Origin: Pogonophryne albipinna
Lineage: Eukaryota > Chordata > Actinopteri > Perciformes > Artedidraconidae
Length of the DNA: 64,000 nucleotides
Assembly (NCBI GenBank): GCA_028583405.1
Contig: CM053256.1
Span: forward strand, 2,660,424-2,724,423
Reading direction: 5' to 3'
Shown one piece after another: positions 52,701-64,000 of the stretch. The position numbers were made by a program, and so were the translations under genes. Numbering within the stretch: position 1 is the stretch's first letter; every line of letters begins with the position of its first letter. The notes under the pieces were generated by a model, which saw only the letters and a list, made by a program, of their open reading frames with translations, was not told the origin of the DNA and made no database searches.

Positions 52701-55700
52701 TCCCCTGAGTAAAGCCGTATGGCTGCTGTTAAAAAGGGCTGGAGCACAAGACAGCTAATCAATAGATCAATCATAACATTTCCACTTCAAATCAATTATA
52801 CCGTGACTTCCTATCCATCTTTGTACCTTTATTCCAATAGATTTTGCTTCAACCTCTAACAATAATTTGATTCATTTGAATAATAAGAAATAATCATCTT
52901 GCTTTAATATTTTTTAGTCAAACGCTACAATTATTTTTGATGTTCAACAACTATTTCAAAGAACCTAGATTATCGTCACAATGAAACCTTCAATACAATG
53001 ACAACTACAGCTACATTTAGAGAGAAGGAATGATTCAAAGGCAAAGAAGAAAGAGTGCGAGTGGCAGAAAGAGAATGGAGAAATCGTAATAAAGAGGGCA
53101 CATTGTCTCCAGTCTGCACGCATGAGCTTGTCTTTTCGACCAAGATGAATTCCAGCCATTCAGATGACTGGAGTGCGTAGGCCAGGCCTCCAACGCGTTT
53201 CCCCGTCACCATCACAACAGTTGCCATTCATGAGGCTTCCCTGGCTTTGGGGACATCTGCACCACAACTCTTGTCACCTCAGCACCCCCCCCCCCCTTTC
53301 TTAGCTCCACTGAAACAAACACACACACAGGCAGAAGCATAGTATATGCACACACACTGAGCTTATGCAGCTAAATGCCAACAGGGAGAATCAGAAGGGC
53401 ATCAGAGATGGCTGTTGTGTGCGTACACCCATGTGTGGGTTTGTGTGAATGGGAACCAAGGGTGGGGAGGTCTCTGATACCACGGGGCGCTGGCGGGGGT
53501 GGCACATTGCTTGGCCGCTCGGGTGTGTCACGATGCTTGGAGGATTGTGCGGCTGACAAACCCAAGATTTTCGACCAGAAGGACCCGCTGGCATTCCTCA
53601 CACGCTTGCTACACCACAGTGACGTGGGTGGGCCAGGTGACCTTTGAACCTATAGAGTTCTCTCATATGTGTGCATTGTGCCATTGAATTCTGTATCAAT
53701 TTCACACATCTACACAGCATGGATCTCATTGGTTTCCTATACAAAGCTTAGTGTCCAAACCTATTCAAAGCAATCTGGATACAGCCAAAACGAAGTTCTA
53801 ATTACTTATTATTTTACAATATGTACAATGCAGTCAAAGTTCCCATTCATGATATTTCCCGAGCTGGCTCTCCTGCTGGTATTTCACACTCTTGGGTACT
53901 GGGCGTCAACACAGAGGTTTGTTGGATAAACATCCAACGCTGAGTAGGAGCGCCAAGCATCACTGTTATTGTTACTGCTTAATGCCATGCACAAGCATTG
54001 TTGTTTTGCAGCAATCAACACATACATATGTAATATTGCTGAGAGGCAGTGGGACAATACAAGTTATTGTAACGCCCAACTCAGATGAGCACAAAATATG
54101 CATAACTCTTCTCCAGCACTGGAAAAAACTGTTTCTTGTTGAAAGTGCAAACTAATGTAATTGGTCCCTGTTGGGAGTTACCTGCCCTTTCTCAGGTTCT
54201 CATTGGTTTTGAGCCATCTGTTGAGCTTGATGGCATTTTGTGAATGATGAGAGTTGATGGATGTTGATGAGGGTTCAAAGGAGGGAAGGACGGGACATTT
54301 TGGATTGACCGCTAAGATGTTTTAGATTGTCCATATGTGTGCTTCAGTGTCTTTGTGTGCGTGAGTTGGTGTGTGTGCGCGTCTAAGGGCAAACGTCGAT
54401 GCCTGTGTCAGGGGTGAGTGATAACCGTGGTCTTTTCAGCACTGCGGGTCAGACGGGTGTGATGGATGGTTAGCAGTCTGGCCCCTTCTCCACGCCTCTC
54501 TCCAGCCCAGTGTCTGGAGCTATGGGTTTGGGTGGAGGGGTTTAGGGGCTTGGCGGTTGGGGGTGAACATGTCTGGCCTTTGTGAGACAAAGGTTGTCTC
54601 CACTAAAAAAAGAAAAGAAAAACGTATTCAGTGGTGCTTTATAGGCTAAATTGTATTAAATGGAACACTTGCTACTAGCTAAACCACTTGAATTTCTGAA
54701 TGGACCTCTCAGTTTGACATTGACGGCTTACAGACAAAAACAGCTTCACATTTGTGTTTTTCTGAATCTGGTTTTGCCTCCGCTTAGAACCTGTGAACTG
54801 ATAAATCCTCCACCTGTCTATATATGAAAAACGGACATCACAAATTACATATAATATGTCATAGGCTTTTATATATTACTTTTTATAGACGGATATGCTT
54901 TAGGGAACATTATAGGACCAAAATTAGAATCTTGTTGTGTACAGTGTAATATAAGCTTAGTGTTGTTTAGCCTGAGCAGCATAAAGGAAATTCGGTAAAG
55001 TAAAACAATTATAGATGGTCCCCACATGTACTTTTTTCTCTTTCCTTTCCTGTCTTCTCACTGGGTTTGTGCTCTTCCTTACACTTACTTGTTTCCTATG
55101 ATTTCCTTCAAAAACCTCATCCTTTCTTTTGTAAATAGTTTTTTCCTGCTCCTACTCATCCTTATTTTCTTTCTCCTTTCCTTTGCTTCAATTTCATCCC
55201 CTTCCCTTTACTTACTTCTTGTCTTTCTGATCAAATCTACTCCTCTCTGCCTTCATCTTTTCTTTCTACATTTTCTTCCACTTTCCAGTCTCGAACCTTT
55301 CATCACCTGTCTTTACTCCTCGTCCTTCTTTTTTTTTCTCCTTCACCTTCTACCAATATCTAACATTATTCATTTACTGGACCTACACATCTCAGGGGCC
55401 AATCGTCTTTCTGCACTGGTAGAGGTGATGGTGTATCTGACACTGCCATCCTTTTCTGACGGAGTTTGGCTCTCCATGGCGAGGCCTATGTTTTCCCTCC
55501 TGCGTTTGAAAGCTCTGTGGATACTGTGGTCTGCTGCTTCAGGCCCAGGCAGGCATACAGAGGGGCAGACAGCAACCAACACCCCAGAGAGGAGCTACAG
55601 TAACCTGCCTCATGTCTTTTCTCTATCTTCAAACACGGGGGAGACAGAGAGAGGGAGGGAGAAGCAACAAAGGCTCATGTGAAAGAGCGCAAGGCCTTCT

Positions 55701-56291
55701 CACACCCAGGCTCACTAATTGACGGCTGCAGGGAGTGGGAGAGACAGTGGGAGAGATGAGAAAGCCACCAGACCACGCTCATACTCTGCACATTGTGCAT
55801 TCAGATGTCCATGCAGAAACACGGACACAAATAAACATACGGTAAGCACATAGGACACATTTTAAAGTATGTTTGAATTCATTCATCTTCATGTTGTTAA
55901 TGCTGCCATACCTGTAGACCTTTCCCCCAGTAATAACCCCTCATATTATAACTTCTGATGACACAGAATTTGTTTAATCTTTCCGGCATATGTGCGCACA
56001 TGTGGGTAGAAATACGGAGAGAAAGGCCCAATTTGCTGCTTTGTCACCGGTTTAGTAATGGCAAACTGAAGGCCTAGGGCCACTATTTAATTGCTTTGGC
56101 CATGTGCACCAAAGAGGTGCCACACCAATTAATCTCCTCAGTGGCGTAGTGTCCTGTCCCACGCCTGCACCCCCTGGTAGTGTTGCCCCGCAGGGGAGAG
56201 GTTGGTGGGTCGGAGTGGGTGGAGAGGCACATGGGAACCCAGTACCAACAATGGGTGCCAAATCCATACCCTCTGCTCCACTTCACCACCA

Positions 56292-56316
56292 CCCCCCCCC
56301 CCCCCCCCCCCCCCCC
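56292..56316. repeat. 25-base C homopolymer
   Basis: Uninterrupted C run between CACCACCA and ATCATC. Its length may be unreliable. Similar shorter C or G runs are at 11,026-11,039, near 42,823 and 53,286, and at 60,619-60,634. Confidence 0.95.
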
Positions 56317-57053
56317 ATCATCAATGGATCACCTTTCATCTTTATATGCAAGTAACACAAGCTGATTGGTACGAGTGATCCCCGATTCACTCTTTTAAAA
56401 GAACATGACGCAGCTGCATTGATCATATTTAAATTAAGGTGAATACAGAAGCTTCACAACAGAGATTGGACTATTCATATTTCTTGCTAAAAATAATGGA
56501 AGATGTATTCTGATCCCTTACCTAAGTAAAAGTAGCAAACCGCCAGGTACAAATATTCCAATACTTAATTCCAGATGTATTATTATTTAAGAAAAAGTAC
56601 TAGTTAATTTATCAAACAACATCAATCACAAAGCTTAAAGGTATTCTGCAATGCAACTAGTAACTAAACGTGTTACTTCAATGTACTGTAGTTGAAATAT
56701 AATAGTTGCTTTGTGAGTGAAGTAGACCGTTGAAAATAAAATGTTTAAATATGCAGTTGCATAAAAAGGTAGTGCTTAAGTCGTATTTGCATAAATGCAT
56801 GGTTAAGATCTAACACTGATAGTTAACTCTTAAAGAAAAGTGACAAAATGACCTCAAACTACCCATCATCCACTGTGATGTGAAGGGTGAGCATGTGAAG
56901 AAAGTGCCTACCCATGGGTCATGAGTCTTTACCCCAACAAAAGACCTGTCACCTCCACCCATCATCTCCTCTTCCCCAGGCTCCTTGACTGTGGCTGAGG
57001 AGGTAAACTATGCTACTCTGACCACTGCAGGGAGAGCAGCAGGTGGACAGACA

Positions 57054-57216
<163 letters not shown>

Positions 57217-58717
57217 AGGGTGGATTTGCCTCTCTACATGGGAAGTGGGGATGGAGAGGGGAAGAAAGGGGCGTAGAGAGGGCTGTGGGTGGATGCAGCA
57301 TCTGGCTGATATGAAGCCGTGTACTGAGGCGATGAGGCGCCTCCAGCCCCGGAGGAGGTGAAGGGGAGTTTGTATGAGGCCAACACAGATAGCCAAACTG
57401 ATAGACAGTGACAACAATAGCCTCCTGTCGCTGCAGCTCCAGGCTCTCGCGCCACTGACAAAAACTCTCTGGACCATATCCTTCTGCAAACTTCCCTTTA
57501 CATCTTACCTAAAACTTTATTCATCTTTGGTTTAGTTTCAAAACTAGGATCCGGCATGAATAAAGAAGAAGCGTCACGTAGAGGGTGGGAGATCACTGCG
57601 AAGACAGGTCAGGACGCCAAATGACCTATTGTCTTATTCAAGGATCAAAGGGGTGCCGCTGCCGGGCCCATAGGGGGAATAGAAGTGGGTTGGCTGGAGG
57701 AACCATGGTTAGTGGGGGTGTCTGGGTGCTAATCCATGGGACCATCGATGACCCTTGACCCCTGGGGGCATTGGGTTGGGCTCTGCCGAAATGTGTCTGT
57801 GAAAGTCAGGCATCCCCTCTGCTCTTCAGGAAAGCCAGACCCTCCTGAGCCCCCCTCCCAGTAATGATTTATGGGGCAGGGTGCGATCGACACACGCTCA
57901 GCTCTAGGGATGATCCTAAATGGTAGTTTTGACACCGCTGAGAGACGGGGTTAAAGGTGATCAATAACAAGCCACTGGAGGAGGAGAGACAGAAGGACAG
58001 TGGATGAGGAGAAGGAGGAGGGAGCAGCTCTTTTTAATTGGCCTCTGCTCATTACTTGGGTCTTTGTAGACCATCGCCTCTTTTGTGCATGTCCCGGCCT
58101 CTGGCTGCAGGGCCCATATGTGTTGGGGTTTTAGGTGTTTTCGCTCGATTCTTCTTAAGCTGACTTTAGAATGCGGAGCTCTCAAAAGACCGGTTTGAAG
58201 TTCGACCTGAAAGCGACTTAGAGTAGAGCCGTAACACATTTTCTTTCATGATATTCTCGAATCCTACTCCGAGTGAAATACAGAATGACTCACTAACTAT
58301 GCCTTCTCAGAAAAACTGTATGACGAAGGCCACCTTTGACTCTATTTCTCTTTTCATTCTTCCCTTGATATTATCCGTCATGGCAATCGGTTTCCTACAT
58401 ATGCGCTATTCGCCAATCCTTTCAGTTTTCATCATGGCAAGTCCCTGAGAGTGTCAGAAAGGTTGATAATGCATAGCACATTCAGTTACAGCTCCCTCTT
58501 CTACCAATGATGGCCTCAAGTCTCAAATGGATCCAGCTTCATCGGTGAATGTATGTTCAAATTAAGTGGCGGCTCATATCCACCGCTATGACGTTTCTCA
58601 TTTCTGGATGTCTAACTTTAGGTGCATTGGTGTCTGTGTGCCAGTTTCTCTAGTGTACCCTTCCACTGGGGCTAGAGATACAGTACCTAGTAGTGAGTAA
58701 CACCCCCTATCTCTCTG

Positions 58718-58718
<1 letters not shown>

Positions 58719-58784
<66 letters not shown>

Positions 58785-58804
58785 CACTCATGCACACACA
58801 CACA
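58719..58804. repeat. (CA)n microsatellite, interrupted
   Basis: CA repeats with GCA and CTCATG interruptions near the 3' end, followed by CAGACAG. Confidence 0.95.
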
Positions 58805-59059
58805 GACAGCGGCACTCTTGGAGTATCTCTCAGAAGTGAGCTGATTAGTCCTAAGACTGGGGACTGCTTTGCCTAATCATATCGCTGCATCCAAATCATC
58901 TGTGTACATTTCTAATTAGAAAGTGGCACGCGGTGTCCTTGAGCACAGTGGCAGGTCTCCATTTCATCTCTGTGCTGTTTCTACCCCCCTCACTTGCCTT
59001 ATTTTTTCCCTTCTCCCCTCTCCTCTATCTTTCTTTATTTATTTCCATCCACCTTATCT

Positions 59060-59235
59060 TTGTTGTTGTTTCTGTAGGACTGTGGACTGAGCAACAGAAC
59101 TCATTTGCCGACCGATCTTCGTCCTTTGAACTCAGCATTGCGGGGCAAAGTCGACTGTCGGGGGCAGTGGGATCATTTTTGATGATCTGTTTATTGTCCA
59201 ATTTACCGGGGTTCACAATATTTCATCCATTCCAG
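59060..59235. promoter_or_regulatory. Possible conserved noncoding element
   Basis: A high-complexity segment (GACCGATCTTCGTCCTTTGA, then GATCATTTTTGATGATCTG and TTATTGTCCAATTTACCGG) follows a T/C-rich low-complexity run. The sequence includes TTATTGTC, a SOX-like site. This is an impression only. Confidence 0.2.
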
Positions 59236-61479
59236 CATGCATAAGACGAAGGATCAGTCATGGGTAAAGGCCCACAGCAAAGAATATTTCTGGGTTTGGA
59301 TTATCGGGATTGTACAAAAATAGTATAAAGCAGAGCTGGAACTTCCTTAGTTACTTTTGCCCTACAAAGACCTTTGTGTGAGAGTCTTTGCTTTCCTTTC
59401 CTAGAGTGTCCATAAGTCTTCTTAAAGAAAGGAAAGAGCTGCAGAGGATGTTCAGAAAGGCGATATTTCCACTGATGTGCCTTTACATTTGTGAATTCTG
59501 AATAGCCGTGTTTTTTTCATTTCATTTTGAATACCCTGGATGAAGGAAGGCCATCACTGTGCTGTAGGGTTAGACGACCTTCCTATTGTCTATCGGTGTG
59601 TGTCTCTCCACTGCAAGGTCTTGCCTTTGACTCTCCTCTCTCCTGCACTGAACCTTGTCAGGAGGCATTGCCATGCTTTTGCTACAGTTGACAAAAGCCA
59701 GGCTGGAAGTTGACAAGAGGGGACAACCTTTAACATAGGATTGCCAAGTCCTCTTAGGTGCAACAATTAACGTTGCAACCTTGTGTAGTAGTTTAAAAAG
59801 ACTCCTCGGCACCTGGGCTGTGTGATTTCAGATTTGTCTTCCGGAAATGACAAAAAAAATGAAACCATTATTATTACTGCTTTGTTTGGTTAGTGTGTTA
59901 TCCCTAATACGTGTCCTTGGGCTATTTGCAACATTTTATCAGACAGCCCACAAAATGAAGGCAGCTTGTGCAGAGCTGATGATTGCATTTATCTTGCTTT
60001 TCCCACTGTGTTCTTATCACCGGTTAAGGTTGTCACAGCCATTGTTTAATACCTACCAGCTCACTGAATCAGTAGTAATTGCTGCTGCTGGAAGCCTCTA
60101 AAGTATGGCTTTCTTCTCATTGTATGCCACCAATAGTAACATCTATGTGCTGCTGCCTGGAGGCAAGTTCCTGAGATATTAGTTATCCACTCTCAGAACT
60201 GTTAGTCACACTGACAGACACCTGAGGCGATATAAAATGTCCCTCAAAGCCATGAAAGGGGGAGACGGGTTACTTCTCTTCTTCAAAACCTCAGAGAGAG
60301 GAGCAAAGAGATGCAGAGGGGTGGGGAGAGTAACTTTCTAAAGCTGCACTTAAACCCATCGCATATGGGGGCCATAGCTGACATGAAGGGGGAACCCATA
60401 TAGCTACAAGGCCCGGTATCATAAATAACACAAGACTTCTCCTCTGCCGTCTCCGGCTCCTCCAGTTCACTGCTGGAGTGTTTCATATGGTAACTAGGTG
60501 TTCACTGTGTGGCCACATTGTTGCCCATCTTTCAAGTGGCTCAGAGGAGGAAACCTTGAGGTAGGGGAAGAGAAGGAATTTTTGATGAAAAAATGCATTA
60601 TTCTGTTATTTTTCCAGTCCCCCCCCCCCCCCCCTCCTTTTTCTGCCACTCACTGTGGGAGTGGAGTATTTATTACATAAACGGTAAAAAGAGGAGACGA
60701 GAACTCGGCTGGAGGAAGAGGTAGTAATAGAGAGTAAGAAAGCTACAGGCTCTTCACCTGTCGGGTTAAAAATGTGGGTCGGATAGAGGAATGAGCACTT
60801 CTTTCTCCTTCAGAGTAATATGGCTAAGCAGAGGGTGTATATTGTAGATGACCTCTCTATGCAATTTAATACGTTTCAAACAGATTTCCCTATTGATCCA
60901 AAAGAGCTTTAACATTACCTGCAATAAAATGAAAAGGATGCATATATTGAAAGCAGAACTGTATTTTAAATCTGCACTGATTTACAGTATTAACAGTTTA
61001 ACACAGTTTAAATAATGCACAAAACATTTTCAAGTGCTATTTTCTAAGTGTACCATCTGTTGCAGCAGGGTATAAAAGCAATGTTTAATTATTTATACTT
61101 TTTTGTATTTATCAACACTTCATAGACAGCCATTAGAGATTCATAAGGGCAATCCCAGGTTATGGACTTAAATGATGAACACTTGTTGCGTTAGTAAGGA
61201 GTAAGAAAATGTGTGGCTTTTCATCCAGATGTTCCAATCTTTATAATTAATCAGTTTATCCATTAGAAGGGTCTCCATGATGATTTTGAGAGAGCACTTC
61301 TGCTCTTCTGCAAGCGTCGCTTAGAGAATATACCACAGCCAAAGGGTGTTTTCGCTGTCTGACAACTCAAAAGTTATTCTTACAAAGGGCTTATCCCTCT
61401 GCCTACCAGTTTATTGGCTCTCCATCACCCCATGTCTCTGTACATGAGGATGATCTGAAATCATAAGAATCCCAACCAA

Positions 61480-61765
61480 GTAAATTATTCAGCTGCTCCC
61501 ATTATTTCCATAATTGCCAGCATTGTAGTGTTTGTAATGTCATTAATAACAGGCGTTGGCGTATAATACGCTTAATGTTATTTATCTGTTGGCAGATAGC
61601 TTGATGCTGCTAATCCTCATTCATTTGCTGTGGATCAATGCAAATCCGCTAGCGTGAGTGAAATCCCCTTCCCCCTCCCAGAGCCGATGGTTCCTAATGT
61701 ATTTTCCCACCATTAACCAGCCATAATCCCTGCTAATCATCACTAATCCACATCTCCTGTGTGTG
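61480..61765. promoter_or_regulatory. Candidate conserved noncoding element with POU octamer
   Basis: About 280 bp of high-complexity sequence with many ATTA/TAAT cores and the perfect octamer ATGCAAAT (61,638-61,645) in GGATCAATGCAAATCCGC. It has no ORF or repeat character. A developmental enhancer is a reasonable guess. Confidence 0.35.
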
Positions 61766-64000
61766 ACGATACTTCCCTGATGAAGGAGGCATCGTATTCA
61801 CGGGCGCTGGGCCCTGCTGAGGCTGGAGCTCCTCTGCATGCTGCCGAGGGCCCCCTCAGTGTAGGAGAGCTGCAGAGAGGGAAGAGGATAGGAGGAAACA
61901 ATGAACTGTGATGCAGGGGTCAAATAGCAGGTTCTTGCTGTTTTGCGATGAGTTATGCTCATGTATTATTGATTTATCAGAATAATGTGTGTTGTGTCCT
62001 TCCATACGCCACAGAAGGAAAATTGCATATCATCAAACAATAACAGTTGTACCATCTCTCTTGTCTGGTCGACTGGGCTCCTTCTGTTTGCCCATCTATG
62101 TTCACGCAGTAGGCCTCTGTTTGGCATTGCATTTCAAGCCATTTCTGTGGTCACTAAGAGGCCCTCTGTGGTGCCTCTCCTCATACTGGGAGGTGTAATA
62201 GTTGAACCCTGACTGAGTCACATTTAAATCCTTCAAGAAGGTAACCCGGGGTCTCTCTGCTCGGATCACTACAGTGAAGAGGTGAAAGACTGGGGATAAG
62301 ATAACGGGGGGCAAGGGTACTTTGCACCTGCACAGAAACAACAGTTTACCTCCAGCAGTGTTGCACACCTGTTTCCATATGGTATTTATGCATTAGCTAG
62401 ATATCTGAATTGACAAGTAGATCTCAACTTAGTCTCTGTTGTAAACTCCTGCACAGTACAGTAAATACAGTACTTTAGCAGTTGGAGTTATTCGTCAAGC
62501 ATGTTTGAGTTATTTGTGTTTTAGACAGTCATACAACAACAGGTAAAATTATGATGATTAGACAATTTGTTATAGTTATATCGGTTGTTATTATAGTGAA
62601 TTTCCATCAAACCTTCAGGCACAGGTTTGATGGTGCAGTACTGGGATACTGCCAGCAGGGGGCGCCTGTGCCCCGCTGTTCTCTCACACCGTTTGCTTCC
62701 TAATGTTGGCCTCCTAACAGTTTGACCACCTCAGCCGGTGCAAAGACTTTTTGTTTTCCAGAAGCACAAAAGGCCTGATTTACAAAAAGTCGGAAGCCTC
62801 TATATTCTGTCTTGTAACTTTGTAAAATAGTTATTGCATGACACATTGTACTCGTGGCACCCAACGTCATCTCTCTAAACATAATCGCAAAACACTAAAT
62901 GAAGGAAAATATTCGTGGATATTAGGCGTTAATGGTTTTTGAAAAATTGCATAAAATGAATAATAGTCGAGTAAATTTAAAATTCCAAAATATGAACCAG
63001 TTTTCTTTTGAAAGCGGATTCGACTCCAAACTTGGTATTGCGTACAATTGTATTAGATAACGAGACACTTTCACCGAGGAACCAGCCGTATAACATATAA
63101 CTATGTTTGATGTAACGTGTCTAAGATAATTAATTAAAAAATCCTTAATGTATACTGATTAAATTATTCAACAAACCCTAGAAATTGTATTCTAAGTATC
63201 TTCGAATATGTAGAGTTTGTTTCTCCAGCGTTTTACTTTCCACGATGATTTAAAAAAGTATATAGGCCTATAAACCGTAAATGTAGAAGGAATTAAAATG
63301 CAACGCCCCGTTGAATTTCTCCATGGACCCAAACTGTATCCTGCTCTAATATTTGGATGTAAATGTAGAAACATTGAGCACAGCCGCTCTGGCCCGTAAT
63401 ATGAGACAACTTTTGGACAACATTATATATGATTTAGGGATTTTTCACATGTATTTAGGTGCTAAAAACATTAATATATGTAAATGTTGGCCTGTCCTTC
63501 CAGTTATTAAACTTCTGGGCCTGCCGTTATGTGTTGATGCTTAATGTGTTTTCTCTATCTTTGGAAAGGAGGCAGACTTTTTGCCTGCAGGCACCTCTGT
63601 CTCTCAGATCAAAGATTCGTCACAATTTGCCTTTTAAACGCTTAACACATGACAGGGGATGATGGTTTATAAGGCTAACAGCTCAGTATGATTGAGGGAG
63701 GCCTATTTAGACTACTCTAAATAAACATAGAGACTAGGCCTACAACTTATAAGAATAATAATTATCATCCTAAGAGTAGCCTACTAATAATAATTATCAT
63801 CATAAAAATAATGATAGTCGTCACTCAATGAACAGACAATCATTCCGTGTTGATATTGCACAATTTAATACTGCGATTATTACACAAAGATGTGAACAAC
63901 GTCAGATACTGTGTGAATCTAGCAGGGAATGCCTGAGGTAAAATACTGTTGTCTACTCCCTTTAACAGCACATGTACACAGCCTCTGATTGAAACGACCT

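Noticed and set aside
55026..55682. 218-codon ORF, among the longest in the window
   Set aside because: It is mostly T/C-rich low-complexity sequence translating to L/F/S runs, with no domain pattern and no splice partners.

Overview
This window is vertebrate nuclear DNA, almost certainly from a teleost fish. It holds two multi-exon protein genes with GT-AG (one GC-AG) introns, very long pure CA/GT microsatellites, and hAT-type DNA transposons whose terminal sequences are of a kind common in fish genomes. The species cannot be named from the sequence alone; a percomorph fish would fit but is not shown.

Layout. Bases 1-2,700 lie past the 3' end of fhl3 and hold a GC-rich promoter-like patch (about 1,660-1,905) and a 360-bp pure CA tract. 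Bases 2,700-8,450 hold, on the minus strand, the 3' UTR and all five coding exons of fhl3 (four and a half LIM domains protein, 281 aa). A probable noncoding first exon and GC-box promoter lie about 20 kb upstream at about 28,577-28,870, so 8,450-28,576 is read as intron 1. It contains a 568-bp hAT-type element, a 65-bp minisatellite, a near-perfect 63-nt hairpin, a 117-bp GT tract and a possible alternative 5' exon. Bases 28,900-35,275 are the head-to-head intergenic space and contain a MITE-like element, a LINE 3' tail and an old dispersed repeat. Bases 35,276-37,626 hold utp11 (SSU processome protein, 254 aa, eight coding exons) on the plus strand, with a MITE-like element in intron 4. From about 37,820 to 64,000 I find no host gene. 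This stretch has a LINE 3' fragment, a hAT element inserted inside another hAT element (47,908-50,479), microsatellites, and several CNE-like segments.

fhl3 and utp11 are also neighbours in human 1p34.3 (FHL3 - UTP11 - POU3F1), so the block is conserved synteny. The POU3F1 orthologue is not in the window and would be expected beyond base 64,000. The gene-free right side would then be its regulatory desert. Two perfect POU octamers lie inside CNE-like segments there (43,112-43,119 and 61,638-61,645).

I saw no tRNA, rRNA, CRISPR or prokaryote-like system. Most other open reading frames are chance ORFs, microsatellite translations or transposon debris. Exon boundaries were worked out by reading splice sites, phase and protein continuity, and both gene models close without a stop or frame break.
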